DNA of 64,000 nt, taken from assembly GCA_963536495.1 (NCBI GenBank), contig CAUTAF010000002.1:62001-126000 (forward strand), in the 5' to 3' direction. Positions 36,222-44,566 of the stretch are shown here, in pieces. Source of the stretch: CAJPPJ01 sp963536495 (GTDB lineage Bacteria; Bacillota_I; Bacilli_A; RF39; UBA660). Each line of letters starts with the position of its first letter. Positions within the stretch are counted from its first letter, which is position 1. The translations under genes and the position numbers were made by a program. Below the pieces are notes generated by a model. The model did not search any database, was not told the origin of the DNA, and saw only the letters and a list, made by a program, of their open reading frames with translations.

Positions 36222-37017
36222 TTTTTATTATTTCAAAATATACTCTTTTTATGCTATTTGTTTTTAGCAAATCATATATTTGATTATTCCTTCCAAATAA
36301 ATCTATATTTAAAGTTTCTTCATCAGAAATTTTTTCTATTTGATGAAGTAACGCTATTATTCCTGCATTATTTTTTCTTCCTATATCAGTAGCTCCCCAT
36401 TTTGATGCATAATAAATATTATCATATTTATATAACAATGAATAAGCTATTGGACTATTTTCAATATAAACTACTGTAATATAAGAAAATTTTTTTAAAG
36501 ATAATAAAGAAATATGTTCGTAATACATATTAAGCATATCTGTTTTTTCTTTTCTCTTCCAACTATTTTGATCTATATATAAAATATCTTTCCAAAGTTC
36601 TAAAACATTATCTTCACTATCAACAATATTAAGTCTTTCAGATAATTTTTTACATTTTTTTATTAATCTTTTACAATTTTTACTTCTAGAAGATATATAA
36701 TCTTTATAGTTTCCTTTTGTTATTTTTATAAATGGTGCTTCCCATTCACAATTAATTTTAAGATTATATTTTGAATTTAAATAACTAAATACTTTTGAAT
36801 TTTTATTAATATTTCTAAATTTTATAGCATAATTTTTATTTATTTTATTTATTAAAAAAACATCATTTTCATTTAAATGAAAATCAAAATATTGAAAGCA
36901 ATTTTTACCATCATAATATCTAATTATATCTATATTATCAGATGAAGAAATATTTCTAACTGGAAAACGATAATATAAAGAAAGTCTATAGTTTTTATCG
37001 CTAGTAAAATTATACAT
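36205..37017 (-). CDS. GNAT-fold acyltransferase, BioF2-like (Acetyltransf_6 type)
   Basis: A protein of 270 aa. The basic patch ISSRSKNCKRLIKKCKKL, then WKDILYIDQNSWK, PIAYSLLYKYDNIYYASKWG and the final NIDLFGRNNQIYDLLK follow the BioF2_like domain found in polysaccharide and antibiotic loci. The first 110 residues form a less conserved lobe. It probably transfers an acyl or aminoacyl group to an amine. It overlaps the DegT aminotransferase gene (37010) by 8 nt, consistent with acylation of an amine made by that enzyme. Confidence 0.7.
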   Translation of the reverse strand: MYNFTSDKNYRLSLYYRFPVRNISSSDNIDIIRYYDGKNCFQYFDFHLNENDVFLINKINKNYAIKFRNINKNSKVFSYLNSKYNLKINCEWEAPFIKITKGNYKDYISSRSKNCKRLIKKCKKLSERLNIVDSEDNVLELWKDILYIDQNSWKRKEKTDMLNMYYEHISLLSLKKFSYITVVYIENSPIAYSLLYKYDNIYYASKWGATDIGRKNNAGIIALLHQIEKISDEETLNIDLFGRNNQIYDLLKTNSIKRVYFEIIKNGSKD

Positions 37018-38176
37018 TTTTATAATTCTCCAAATTTTGTTTTATATACTTTAAATCATTTTTACTTAGTTTAGAATTCAAATTTAACCAAGCAGTTCTT
37101 TGTAATAAATTTAAACTTTTATTACAATTAACAACTTTATAATTATTATATGGATAATTATTTTTATATGGAGATAGTGAATTTATAAAAGTATTATAAG
37201 ACGGTAAATAATTAGATATTTTTTTATGAAATTCAATATTATTTTTATTCATATAAGAGATAAAATTATCGCATTCTTCTTCGTTATCAAAAGTTAATGA
37301 TAAACTCAAATACACTGCTTGAATATCTTTTATTTCTTTTCTAATATTATATCCAGTTAATTTGTTAGTTAAAACATTATAAATATATTTTTGTCTTTTA
37401 ACTATTTTTTGATACTTATCTAATTGACCATCTAAAATAGCACTTTCTAAATCTGTTATTTTTAAATTTTCACCATAAGAAATATATTTTTTATTCCACA
37501 CTGGCATTTGATTGAATTCTCTTTCTCCACCATTATCTGCAAAACGTTTTGCTACATTCATATTTTTTTTTGTAGTAAAACCTCCTCCTTCTCCGCAAGT
37601 AATTATTTTAGAAGACTGAAAACTAAATGCACTACTATCACCAAAAGTTCCAGTATATTTATTCTTATATTTTGTTCCAAAAGATTGAGCTACATCTTCT
37701 ATCAATATTAAATTATATTTTTTACAAAGCATCATTATTTTTTCCATATCACATGGAAAACCTTGAAAATGCACAACTACTATAGCTTTTGTTTTTTTAG
37801 TTATCTTTTTTTCTATATCATTAACATCAATATTAAACGTATTATCTATTTCAGCAAAAACAGGAATTGCACCAACGTTTAAACATGCTGTAGCAGTAGC
37901 TATAAAAGATAAACATGGGACAATTATTTCATCACCGTACCCAATATTATTAGAAATTAAAGCTAATTTTAACGCTGAAGTTCCATTGTTAACTAATAAG
38001 AAGTCTTGAGAAAACATTAAACTTAATCTTTTTTCAACTTTATCTGTTTTATACTGCATATTTACACCATCATACCTAAATAGACTTTTGCTATTTAACA
38101 TAGATAATACCAAAATTTTTTCTTTAAAACCTATATAGTTCAAACCATAAAAAGCATCTGTACATATTTTTCTCAT
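37010..38176 (-). CDS. DegT/DnrJ/EryC1-family aminotransferase
   Basis: A full-length (388 aa) sugar-aminotransferase-type PLP enzyme. NNGTSALKLAL (phosphate site), EIIVPCLSFIATATA, LILIEDVAQSFG (Asp/Gln stacking) and FSFQSSKIITCGEGG (Schiff-base Lys followed by the GEGG loop) are all intact. The family aminates keto-sugars, usually nucleotide-linked, or cyclitols. It may convert a ketone made by the radical SAM or another enzyme of the island into an amine that the GNAT genes then modify. It is 3 nt after the GT-like gene. Confidence 0.85.
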   Translation of the reverse strand: MRKICTDAFYGLNYIGFKEKILVLSMLNSKSLFRYDGVNMQYKTDKVEKRLSLMFSQDFLLVNNGTSALKLALISNNIGYGDEIIVPCLSFIATATACLNVGAIPVFAEIDNTFNIDVNDIEKKITKKTKAIVVVHFQGFPCDMEKIMMLCKKYNLILIEDVAQSFGTKYKNKYTGTFGDSSAFSFQSSKIITCGEGGGFTTKKNMNVAKRFADNGGEREFNQMPVWNKKYISYGENLKITDLESAILDGQLDKYQKIVKRQKYIYNVLTNKLTGYNIRKEIKDIQAVYLSLSLTFDNEEECDNFISYMNKNNIEFHKKISNYLPSYNTFINSLSPYKNNYPYNNYKVVNCNKSLNLLQRTAWLNLNSKLSKNDLKYIKQNLENYKNV

Positions 38177-38179
38177 TTG

Positions 38180-39283
38180 TTAGTTCCTTTCAAAATCTTT
38201 AATTATTTCATTTATTCCATTCTTATTTATATTTTTATAGAATTTTTTTCTTAAATCAAAATTATCTTCTTTATATTCAAAAAATTTTTTTATTTCTTTA
38301 TTAAAATTTTTATAATCATATTTTTTCAAATTCTCTAAAACTAATTTTATTCCCAAGCTTTCTTCTAAATAATATTTTATTTTTTTACATTTATTATTTT
38401 CTTGAAAGAAAAAATCTAAATTAAATTTTTTAAATTCTAATCTTTGCAAATATTGACTGTAATTAATAGGTAATAAAAATAACACCTTTATATTAGTTGA
38501 TATTATTTCATTAAAATTACCTAGACCAGGAGACATAATTGCATAACTAGATTTTTTAATTATTTTTCTATATAAATTATTATCAAAACTATCTATAACA
38601 ATATTATTATCAAATTTGATATTTTGTTTTAAGTAATTAATTATAAAATTTCCACCTGCAATATATACTTTTTCAAAATTTTTAATATAAGAATTTTTAA
38701 GAATAAAATTAACAGTTTTTAGATAAAAATTATTGATAAAAGAGGAATCATACATATATGATTCTGCTCCACCTAAAGATATTAATAAATTATTTTTTTT
38801 ACTATTATCTATAAATTTTTCTATTTTTCTTAATGATCCAACTTTTATTATATTAGACATATTTTTTGCTATTCTATTAATATTTTTATCACAAGATATT
38901 ACATTAGAAATATAATATCTTTTTAAATTTATCAACTCTTTTTCTATAAAGTCCCACATCCAAAAAATATTATCAATTAAATATAAATTAGATAAATGAT
39001 ATTTATTTATTAAAAAAATCAAAATATCAGTTGTTTCAATAGAAATAATTTTATCTGCTGTAAGAAAATACTTCTTATATTTTTCAAATTTTTTTATGTC
39101 ATAATCATATGCTATTAATTTATCAAAAACATTTTCTTTATTCGCTTTTTCTATGCACAATTTTGGACCAATAAAAATAAATTCATATTTATTTTTGTTC
39201 ATTTTTGTTACTAAATGTATCGCTGTATTAATAGGTCCATATCCAAATGCATCTGCTAATATTAAGATTTTATTTTTTTTCAT
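38180..39283 (-). CDS. GT-B-like glycosyltransferase (MurG/PseG-like), tentative
   Basis: A protein of 367 aa. The N-terminal half starts KILILADAFGYGPINTAIHL, the usual opening loop of GT-B enzymes. The C-terminal half has LLISLGGAESYMYD and YAIMSPGLGNFNEIISTNIKVLFL, matching the donor-site G-G and S-x-G-x-G-x-x-E motifs of MurG/UGT-like proteins. No membrane segment. The donor is probably a nucleotide sugar. It overlaps the radical SAM gene by 14 nt. Sequence is divergent and rich in Asn/Ile/Lys, so this is a fold-level call. Confidence 0.6.
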   Translation of the reverse strand: MKKNKILILADAFGYGPINTAIHLVTKMNKNKYEFIFIGPKLCIEKANKENVFDKLIAYDYDIKKFEKYKKYFLTADKIISIETTDILIFLINKYHLSNLYLIDNIFWMWDFIEKELINLKRYYISNVISCDKNINRIAKNMSNIIKVGSLRKIEKFIDNSKKNNLLISLGGAESYMYDSSFINNFYLKTVNFILKNSYIKNFEKVYIAGGNFIINYLKQNIKFDNNIVIDSFDNNLYRKIIKKSSYAIMSPGLGNFNEIISTNIKVLFLLPINYSQYLQRLEFKKFNLDFFFQENNKCKKIKYYLEESLGIKLVLENLKKYDYKNFNKEIKKFFEYKEDNFDLRKKFYKNINKNGINEIIKDFERN

Positions 39284-40277
39284 ATATTTTTTTGTTCATG
39301 TAAACGTTAGCATTATCACATTTGCTTTTGCATTTACTACATTCTATCTCAAGTTCTTTTAATAACATACTATATTTTTTATTGCCAATAATTTGATTTA
39401 AAGGATTATCTATAAGATTACCAATAGCATAATAATCTTCGTCTCTATGAACTGAACAATCACATGGATAAACATTTCCACTTACACAATCAATAAACAA
39501 TGTATATTTTAATATCTTACAAGGTATTTTTTCTTTTCTGTAATCATCTCCATTATCAGAATATAAATTTTCTTCAAAATAATTAATATCGTCATATAGT
39601 AATTCAATATTATATTTTTTTATATTTTGTTTATATTTTTTTATATTTTTATTGTAATATTCAATTTGTTTTTTAGAAAAATAATATTCTGGACATTCTT
39701 TAATTATTATTGGATTTAAATAATCATACTCTACTGTTTTTTTCATTTCAATAAATTTTCCAAAATCATCAATGTTTTCAAAATTCAATACATGATTAAT
39801 AACTATTTTAACATTTGGCAATTCATTTTTAATTAAATTAATAGCTTTAGTTGCTATATCAAATATCCCTTTCACCCCTCTAATAGAATCATGAATTTCT
39901 GATTTAAAACTATCTATAGAAAAGAAAATAGCTTTAATATTATATTTTTTTAATTTTTTAATGTTAGATTTCGTTAAAAAAAAACCATTTGTAATAAAAA
40001 CTATATTTAAACCTAATAAAGTTGCATATTCAAAATATTCATATATTTTTTTATTCGCTAAAGGCTCTCCTCCTCCAGTAAAATGAATATATTTACCACC
40101 ATTGTTTTTAACATCCTTTAAAATTTCCTTTACATCTAACTTTGATTCTTTCTCTTTTTTTTCATGTATATCACAAAATTTACATTTAGCATTACAAATA
40201 TTAGAAATAGAAAGAAAATAATAGAGTGGATTTTGACTGGTATTTTCTAATAAATCATTAAATAATTTATAATACAT
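39270..40277 (-). CDS. Radical SAM/SPASM enzyme
   Basis: A protein of 335 aa. The cluster motif C28-x3-C32-x2-C35 is near the N-terminus (NICNAKCKFCDIH), followed by HFTGGGEPL (SAM-binding GGEP). A C-terminal SPASM/twitch-like set of cysteines follows (PCKIL, FIDC, YPCDC, then CSKCKSKC) with the usual YAIGNLIDNPLNQI. Auxiliary Fe-S clusters are therefore likely. Members act on peptides or on sugar/nucleotide substrates (decarboxylation, dehydration, epimerisation). No precursor peptide gene is visible beside it. The neighbours favour a small molecule such as a nucleoside or sugar. AGGAGG precedes the ATG. Confidence 0.85.
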   Translation of the reverse strand: MYYKLFNDLLENTSQNPLYYFLSISNICNAKCKFCDIHEKKEKESKLDVKEILKDVKNNGGKYIHFTGGGEPLANKKIYEYFEYATLLGLNIVFITNGFFLTKSNIKKLKKYNIKAIFFSIDSFKSEIHDSIRGVKGIFDIATKAINLIKNELPNVKIVINHVLNFENIDDFGKFIEMKKTVEYDYLNPIIIKECPEYYFSKKQIEYYNKNIKKYKQNIKKYNIELLYDDINYFEENLYSDNGDDYRKEKIPCKILKYTLFIDCVSGNVYPCDCSVHRDEDYYAIGNLIDNPLNQIIGNKKYSMLLKELEIECSKCKSKCDNANVYMNKKIYEKK

Positions 40278-40722
40278 TTAATACCTCCTTAATTTTATTC
40301 ATTATAAGATTGATAGTATTATCTGATATTAAATCTTCATAATATACAAATTCACATTCAGTTAACTCTTTTAATCCCATTATCATAGGACTATACTCTA
40401 AGTTTTTATCTAAAAAAACTATCATCTTCTTTTTTTGATTACTTGCCCATCCAATTTCAACATGAACTCCTCCACTAATTGGGTTACCTGGTATTGCTAA
40501 AAATAAATCACATTCACTTATAGCTTTAGTATCAGCTATAATACTTTCAGAAGGGCTAATATATTTTTCTCCCCACTCTTCCCTTTCTTGACTACAAAAA
40601 TAATCTAAATTATTTTCTTTAAAAAAATTAATTATTTTTTCAAAAAACCAACGATTTTCTAAAATAATATCTGAATCTTCTTCACAAAATTGTGAAAATG
40701 GAGATGCAAAAAATATTTTCAT
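40267..40722 (-). CDS. Nucleoside 2-deoxyribosyltransferase-like protein (CMP N-glycosidase type)
   Basis: A protein of 151 aa with the Rossmann-like fold of nucleoside deoxyribosyltransferases, Rcl and MilB/BlsM. It begins MKIFFASPFS. D72 is in ECDLFLAIPG. The catalytic glutamate is E89 in GGVHVEIGWA. The family cuts N-glycosidic bonds of nucleosides or nucleoside monophosphates; BlsM and MilB release the base from CMP or hydroxymethyl-CMP in nucleoside-antibiotic synthesis. It is coupled to the DUF1846-MazG gene (1-nt gap) and overlaps the radical SAM gene. Actual substrate unknown. Confidence 0.75.
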   Translation of the reverse strand: MKIFFASPFSQFCEEDSDIILENRWFFEKIINFFKENNLDYFCSQEREEWGEKYISPSESIIADTKAISECDLFLAIPGNPISGGVHVEIGWASNQKKKMIVFLDKNLEYSPMIMGLKELTECEFVYYEDLISDNTINLIMNKIKEVLNVL

Positions 40723-40723
40723 A

Positions 40724-42040
40724 TTATTTATTTCCTTTCATTTCATCAAATTCTTTTTTGATATATTTATTTGTTCTATATATTTTTTCTTCTCTTATTT
40801 TTTTTATTTTTTCTACTCCAAAATATTCTTCCATTTGAATAATCATATTATGAACATCAGCTATTTCTTCAATAACATTTGGTAAAAGTTTATTATTATA
40901 GTCTTCTCTTTTATATTTACAAAGCGCTTGTATTAATTCTCCCATTTCTTCTATAAGAACATTACTTTGACAATCAAATCCCCAAAAATCAATATAGAAT
41001 TTTAAAAGAGCATTTGTTTCATTATCAGTTAAAGTTAAATCTTTTTTAATTAGTTCATAAATTCTAGTAGCTTCATCAAATTCTATTTGACCAACTTTAT
41101 TATTATTAAATTTTTTTACATACTCTTTATATCTACGTACTATTTCTTTTTTAGCATGTTTTTCGGCTATAGAAATATTTAAAATTCCACTTTCTATTTC
41201 GTTAATAAAAAATTCAATAATAGATTTTTTATCTTGATCACAATCTGGAACTAATGTTTTTAACAATAAAAATGTTTCTTTGTCTCTTTCATCAATACAT
41301 CTAAGCTCAGCATATTTTTGTAAATATTCATAATCTATACAATCATTACCTCTAACATCACACATTGCCATAGACGCAGATAAGTTTATAGGATTATTAA
41401 TTGAAAGTGTCGGTACTAAAAATGTTTCAATTTTTCTATAAGAAGAAATTTTTTTATTTTTATTTTCATAAGCTATTTGCGATATACATGTAGCAAATTT
41501 TCCCGAGTTAGCTCCTGGACCAACTACAAATACTAATTTTTCTTTACACGGTATATATTCGTTTTTAAATATTCCATCTTTTGAAAAAACTTCTTTTATA
41601 TTATAAGGATAGTTTGAATCTTCAAACTGTTTATATACATTATAACCTAAGTTTTTTAGCTTTTTTATATAATTATCTATTTTAGAATTTTTTCTATATC
41701 TCGTAATTGAAATATTAAATTTTATATTATCTTTAACAAAAACATTTATTAATCTTAACACTTCATCCATATATGACTTACAATTATCTTTTCTTTTTTT
41801 ATTTTTTATAATTGATATTGAATTAATACATATTATCATCTCAAAATCAACATTTAAACTTTTTATTATTTCATATTTATTATCCGGATTATAACCTACA
41901 AAAACTCTAGCTGCATGTTGATCATCAATTATTTTTCCACCAACTTCAATATATATTCTTTCTTTAATATCGTTTATAATTTCTAATATTTTTTCTTTTT
42001 CTTTTAAAAAATATTTTTTATTATCAAAATTTTTTTTCAT
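40724..42040 (-). CDS. DUF1846-like domain fused to a MazG-type pyrophosphohydrolase domain
   Basis: A protein of 438 aa. Residues about 25-260 follow the DUF1846 (UPF0371) pattern: IEVGGKIIDDQHAARVF, then ICINSISIIKNKKRKD, then VVGPGANSGKFATCISQIA with a P-loop-like turn (174-181), then YRKIETFLVP and NNPINLSASMAMCDV. The family's C-terminal part is cut short. Residues about 345-415 carry a MazG-like helical core with EEMGE (364-368) and EEIAD (391-395), the two acidic metal motifs that hydrolyse NTP to NMP. I know of no described protein with this pairing. First gene of the island transcript, with AGAAGG before the ATG. It could feed a nucleoside monophosphate to the glycosidase-like protein encoded next. 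Confidence 0.75.
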   Translation of the reverse strand: MKKNFDNKKYFLKEKEKILEIINDIKERIYIEVGGKIIDDQHAARVFVGYNPDNKYEIIKSLNVDFEMIICINSISIIKNKKRKDNCKSYMDEVLRLINVFVKDNIKFNISITRYRKNSKIDNYIKKLKNLGYNVYKQFEDSNYPYNIKEVFSKDGIFKNEYIPCKEKLVFVVGPGANSGKFATCISQIAYENKNKKISSYRKIETFLVPTLSINNPINLSASMAMCDVRGNDCIDYEYLQKYAELRCIDERDKETFLLLKTLVPDCDQDKKSIIEFFINEIESGILNISIAEKHAKKEIVRRYKEYVKKFNNNKVGQIEFDEATRIYELIKKDLTLTDNETNALLKFYIDFWGFDCQSNVLIEEMGELIQALCKYKREDYNNKLLPNVIEEIADVHNMIIQMEEYFGVEKIKKIREEKIYRTNKYIKKEFDEMKGNK

Positions 42041-42230
42041 AATCCATAAGTTTCCTTCTTTGTTTCATAATATACCATTTTTATATATAAAAATCACTAT
42101 TTTTTATATATAATTTATTTTTTTAATAAAAAAAGCAATATTTTTATATAAAAATATATATTTTTTCATTTTTCTAAAAAAGATAAATTCAATTTAGAAT
42201 ATCATCTCAAGGTAGTGAGGCATTATTTTT
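42041..42230 (-). promoter_or_regulatory. A+T-rich upstream region of the island transcript
   Basis: A candidate minus-strand -10 box TATATT lies at 42069-42074; no convincing -35 box was found. Upstream are several short A/T palindromes (TTTTTATATATAAAAA and similar, 42077-42170) that could be protein-binding sites or simply reflect composition. Confidence 0.35.
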
Positions 42231-42368
42231 ATGATAAAAGATTTTGATATAGAGTTGAAAAACAAAATTGTTTTTGAATATTTTAATAACAAAGATTGGA
42301 TTAGGTTGTTAGCTAAAAAATATAGTATTTCATATAATACAATTCAAAATTGAATTGATAAAAAATAA
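42231..42368 (+). pseudogene. IS3-type transposase orfA remnant
   Basis: The 441-nt stretch 42041-42481 has no intact gene. From the ATG at 42231 the plus strand reads MIKDFDIELKNKIVFEYF, then NNKDWIRLLAKKYSISYNT, IQN, a TGA at 42351-42353, then IDKK and TAA. This is the helix-turn-helix start of IS3 OrfA (family pattern FKxKVVxxYLxGxSxxxLAKKYGISxxTIxxWIKK). The TGA falls exactly where the conserved Trp is expected, so it is a nonsense change of TGG or DNA from a TGA=Trp organism. Further on, about 42411-42450 reads NDLYLEELETKK, like the OrfA coiled coil, and then the frame is lost. Confidence 0.65.
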
Positions 42369-42445
42369 AACAAAGTAATCAAATAAACTATATATAATAC
42401 ATGAGACAGAAAAAAAGAACGATCTTTATCTAGAAGAATTAGAAA

Positions 42446-42477
42446 CAAAAAAACTTCCAAATTGGAAGTTTTTTATT
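42446..42477. terminator. Intrinsic terminator after lysS
   Basis: AAAAAACTTCCA / TGGAAGTTTTTT with a 3-nt loop, directly behind the lysS stop on the minus strand. It works in both directions by symmetry. It separates the housekeeping operon from the island. Confidence 0.85.
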
Positions 42478-42481
42478 ATAT

Positions 42482-43951
42482 TTATTTTTCTGGTCTCATA
42501 AGTGGAAACATTACTACATCTTTTATATTATCTGCGTTTGTCAAAAGTTGAACCATTCTATCTATTCCAAGTCCCCATCCAGATATTGGAGGCATACCAT
42601 ATTCCATAGCTGAAATATAATCATAATCCATATCCATAGCTTCTTCATCACCCTCATTTTTAAGTTTAAGTTGATTAAGAAGTTTTTCTTCTTGTTCTAT
42701 TGGATCAACTAACTCAGAATAAGCATTAACAACTTCTGCTCCATTTATTACTAATTGAAATCTATCAGCAATTTGCTTATTATCATCATTTGCTCTTGCA
42801 AGTGGAGATAAACTAATTGGATGTTCAGTTAAATATATTGGCCCAACAATATGAGGTCTTGCAACTTTCTTATATAGATAATCTATTAAATTACCATAAC
42901 CTAGATTTTCTATTGGAGTATCACTATCTAACTCAATATTATCTTCTTTTATTTTAGCTAATAATTTTTCTTTTGTATCATAAACATTTATATCAATATT
43001 TGAATATTTCATTACTAAATCTCTAAATGAATAAGTTGGCCATTCTCCAGAAAAATCTATTTCTTTACCATCTATTGTTAAAGTTAAAGTACCAAATATT
43101 TTTTGTATTATATGTTGTAGAAGTTCTCTAATAAACTTCATATTATCTTTATAATTAAAATATGCTTGATAAACTTCCATCATAGTAAAATCTTGTAAGT
43201 GAGTAGCATCCATTCCTTCATTTCTAAAGCATCTTGCTATTTCATAAACTTTATTAATACCAGCTACTACTGCTCTTTTTAAATACATTTCTGGTGCTAT
43301 TCTTAAATAAACATCAATATCAAGCGCATTGTGATGAGATAAAAATGGTCTTGCTGCAGCTCCAGAATTAGCTGTTGTTAATATAGGAGTTTCTATTTCA
43401 TAATAACCATGACTATCTAAATAATTTCTTACTTCTCTAATAAATAAGAAACGTGTTTTAAATCTATCTCTTGTTTCTTCATTAGTAATCAAATCTACAT
43501 ATCTTTGACGATATTTAAGTTCTTGATCACTTAAACCTAAAAATTTTTCTGGTAGTGGTTTTAAAGCTTTACCTAAAAATTTAAAGCTATTTGCCCTTAA
43601 AGTTTTTTCTCCTGTATGAGTTGTGAATATCTCTCCTTCTACACCTATAAAATCTCCAATATCTATAAATTTATTAAAAAAGTTATATTCTTCTTCACCT
43701 AATAAATCTTTTTTAAAAGATATTTGAAAATCAGAATCAATATCTCTTAATTTTAAGAAACTAAGTTTACCCATATTTCTAACAAATACTATTCTACCAG
43801 CTACTTTAACACCAGTAGTACCATCTTCTAAAACAGAAGCTTCTTTTAAACTATGTGTTACTTCATATCTATCAGGATAAGCTTGTCTATTTTTTCTTAT
43901 TTCATCTAATTTTTCTCTTCTAATAATTTCTTGTTCTGAAAATGTTCTCAT
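42482..43951 (-). CDS. lysS: Lysyl-tRNA synthetase, class II
   Basis: A protein of 489 aa. An N-terminal OB-fold anticodon domain (about 55-155) is followed by the class II catalytic core. ETPILTTANSGAAARPF is the motif 1/2 region, RCFRNEGMDATHLQDFTMMEVY is motif 2, and GWGLGIDRMVQLLT is motif 3. Complete. No T-box lies ahead of it; it is the last gene of the divIC-tilS-ftsH-dus-RDD-lysS run and its ATG touches the stop of the RDD gene (1-nt overlap). Confidence 0.97.
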   Translation of the reverse strand: MRTFSEQEIIRREKLDEIRKNRQAYPDRYEVTHSLKEASVLEDGTTGVKVAGRIVFVRNMGKLSFLKLRDIDSDFQISFKKDLLGEEEYNFFNKFIDIGDFIGVEGEIFTTHTGEKTLRANSFKFLGKALKPLPEKFLGLSDQELKYRQRYVDLITNEETRDRFKTRFLFIREVRNYLDSHGYYEIETPILTTANSGAAARPFLSHHNALDIDVYLRIAPEMYLKRAVVAGINKVYEIARCFRNEGMDATHLQDFTMMEVYQAYFNYKDNMKFIRELLQHIIQKIFGTLTLTIDGKEIDFSGEWPTYSFRDLVMKYSNIDINVYDTKEKLLAKIKEDNIELDSDTPIENLGYGNLIDYLYKKVARPHIVGPIYLTEHPISLSPLARANDDNKQIADRFQLVINGAEVVNAYSELVDPIEQEEKLLNQLKLKNEGDEEAMDMDYDYISAMEYGMPPISGWGLGIDRMVQLLTNADNIKDVVMFPLMRPEK

Positions 43952-44565
43952 TATACCTCCACTACACTTGTTTTTGCTATTATATCATGTATTGCTTGTT
44001 TCTTAATTAAAAATACTAAGAAATTAATTATCATAAAAGTTAAAGTTACTGGTGTTATATATTTTATATATAAAGAAAATAAAGAATAATTAATTCCTGA
44101 TATTAAATATAATACAAAAGATGTACAAATAAAGTTTCTTGCTAACTCTTCTCTTATTAATAAGTTAGATAAACTTTGATATTCCACTTTAATCTTAAAA
44201 ATTTTTTTAAATAGTGTTTGACCATCGTTAAAAAATGGGAAAACTACAAAATATACTATAGTTAATAACAGTATAATAATTTTTTGTGATAAGAAATATA
44301 AACTGTATCTATGTTTATATTGAGCTTTTTTAGTTTCTTCACTTAAATTTTTAATTCTATTTTCTAATTCTAAAGCTTTCTTTGCATCACTAATTGATGT
44401 TTTACTAAAATATTCTCCTGTTAGTTCAACTATTTCTTGACTATAATTTTTAAATTCTTCACTTACTTTTTTATCATTTGATTGAATTGGTCTTGTTAAA
44501 AATACTACTAAAACAATCAAAACTATAGTGTCAAAAATATATGCTCCAACTCTTTTTATACCCAT
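43951..44565 (-). CDS. RDD-family membrane protein
   Basis: A protein of 204 aa. RVGAYIFDTIVLIVLV opens the RDD domain (Arg and Asp in the first helix). A second and third membrane part follow, with NDGQTLFKKIFKIKV and the closing HDIIAKTSVVEV, both RDD hallmarks. A hydrophilic helical insert of ~60 aa (about 30-90) sits between helix 1 and 2, longer than usual. Proposed roles in the family are ion or proton transport and are not settled. It is tightly packed between dus and lysS. Confidence 0.75.
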   Translation of the reverse strand: MGIKRVGAYIFDTIVLIVLVVFLTRPIQSNDKKVSEEFKNYSQEIVELTGEYFSKTSISDAKKALELENRIKNLSEETKKAQYKHRYSLYFLSQKIIILLLTIVYFVVFPFFNDGQTLFKKIFKIKVEYQSLSNLLIREELARNFICTSFVLYLISGINYSLFSLYIKYITPVTLTFMIINFLVFLIKKQAIHDIIAKTSVVEV

Positions 44566-44566
44566 A

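Noticed and set aside
39270..40277. Radical SAM/SPASM gene as part of a RiPP (modified peptide) system.
   Set aside because: No short precursor-like gene was found beside it and the neighbours are sugar- or nucleotide-type enzymes rather than RiPP recognition proteins or peptidases.
42077..42170. A/T-rich near-repeats as a CRISPR array or replication origin.
   Set aside because: There are no regular spacers or repeat units, no DnaA-box cluster was seen, and the pattern is explained by simple A/T composition.
42231..42368. Reading the TGA as Trp to suggest that the genome uses code 4.
   Set aside because: RF2 with its TGA frameshift is present, several genes end in TGA (tilS, 2057-3166, 56035-56673), and Trp is TGG in the intact genes checked.
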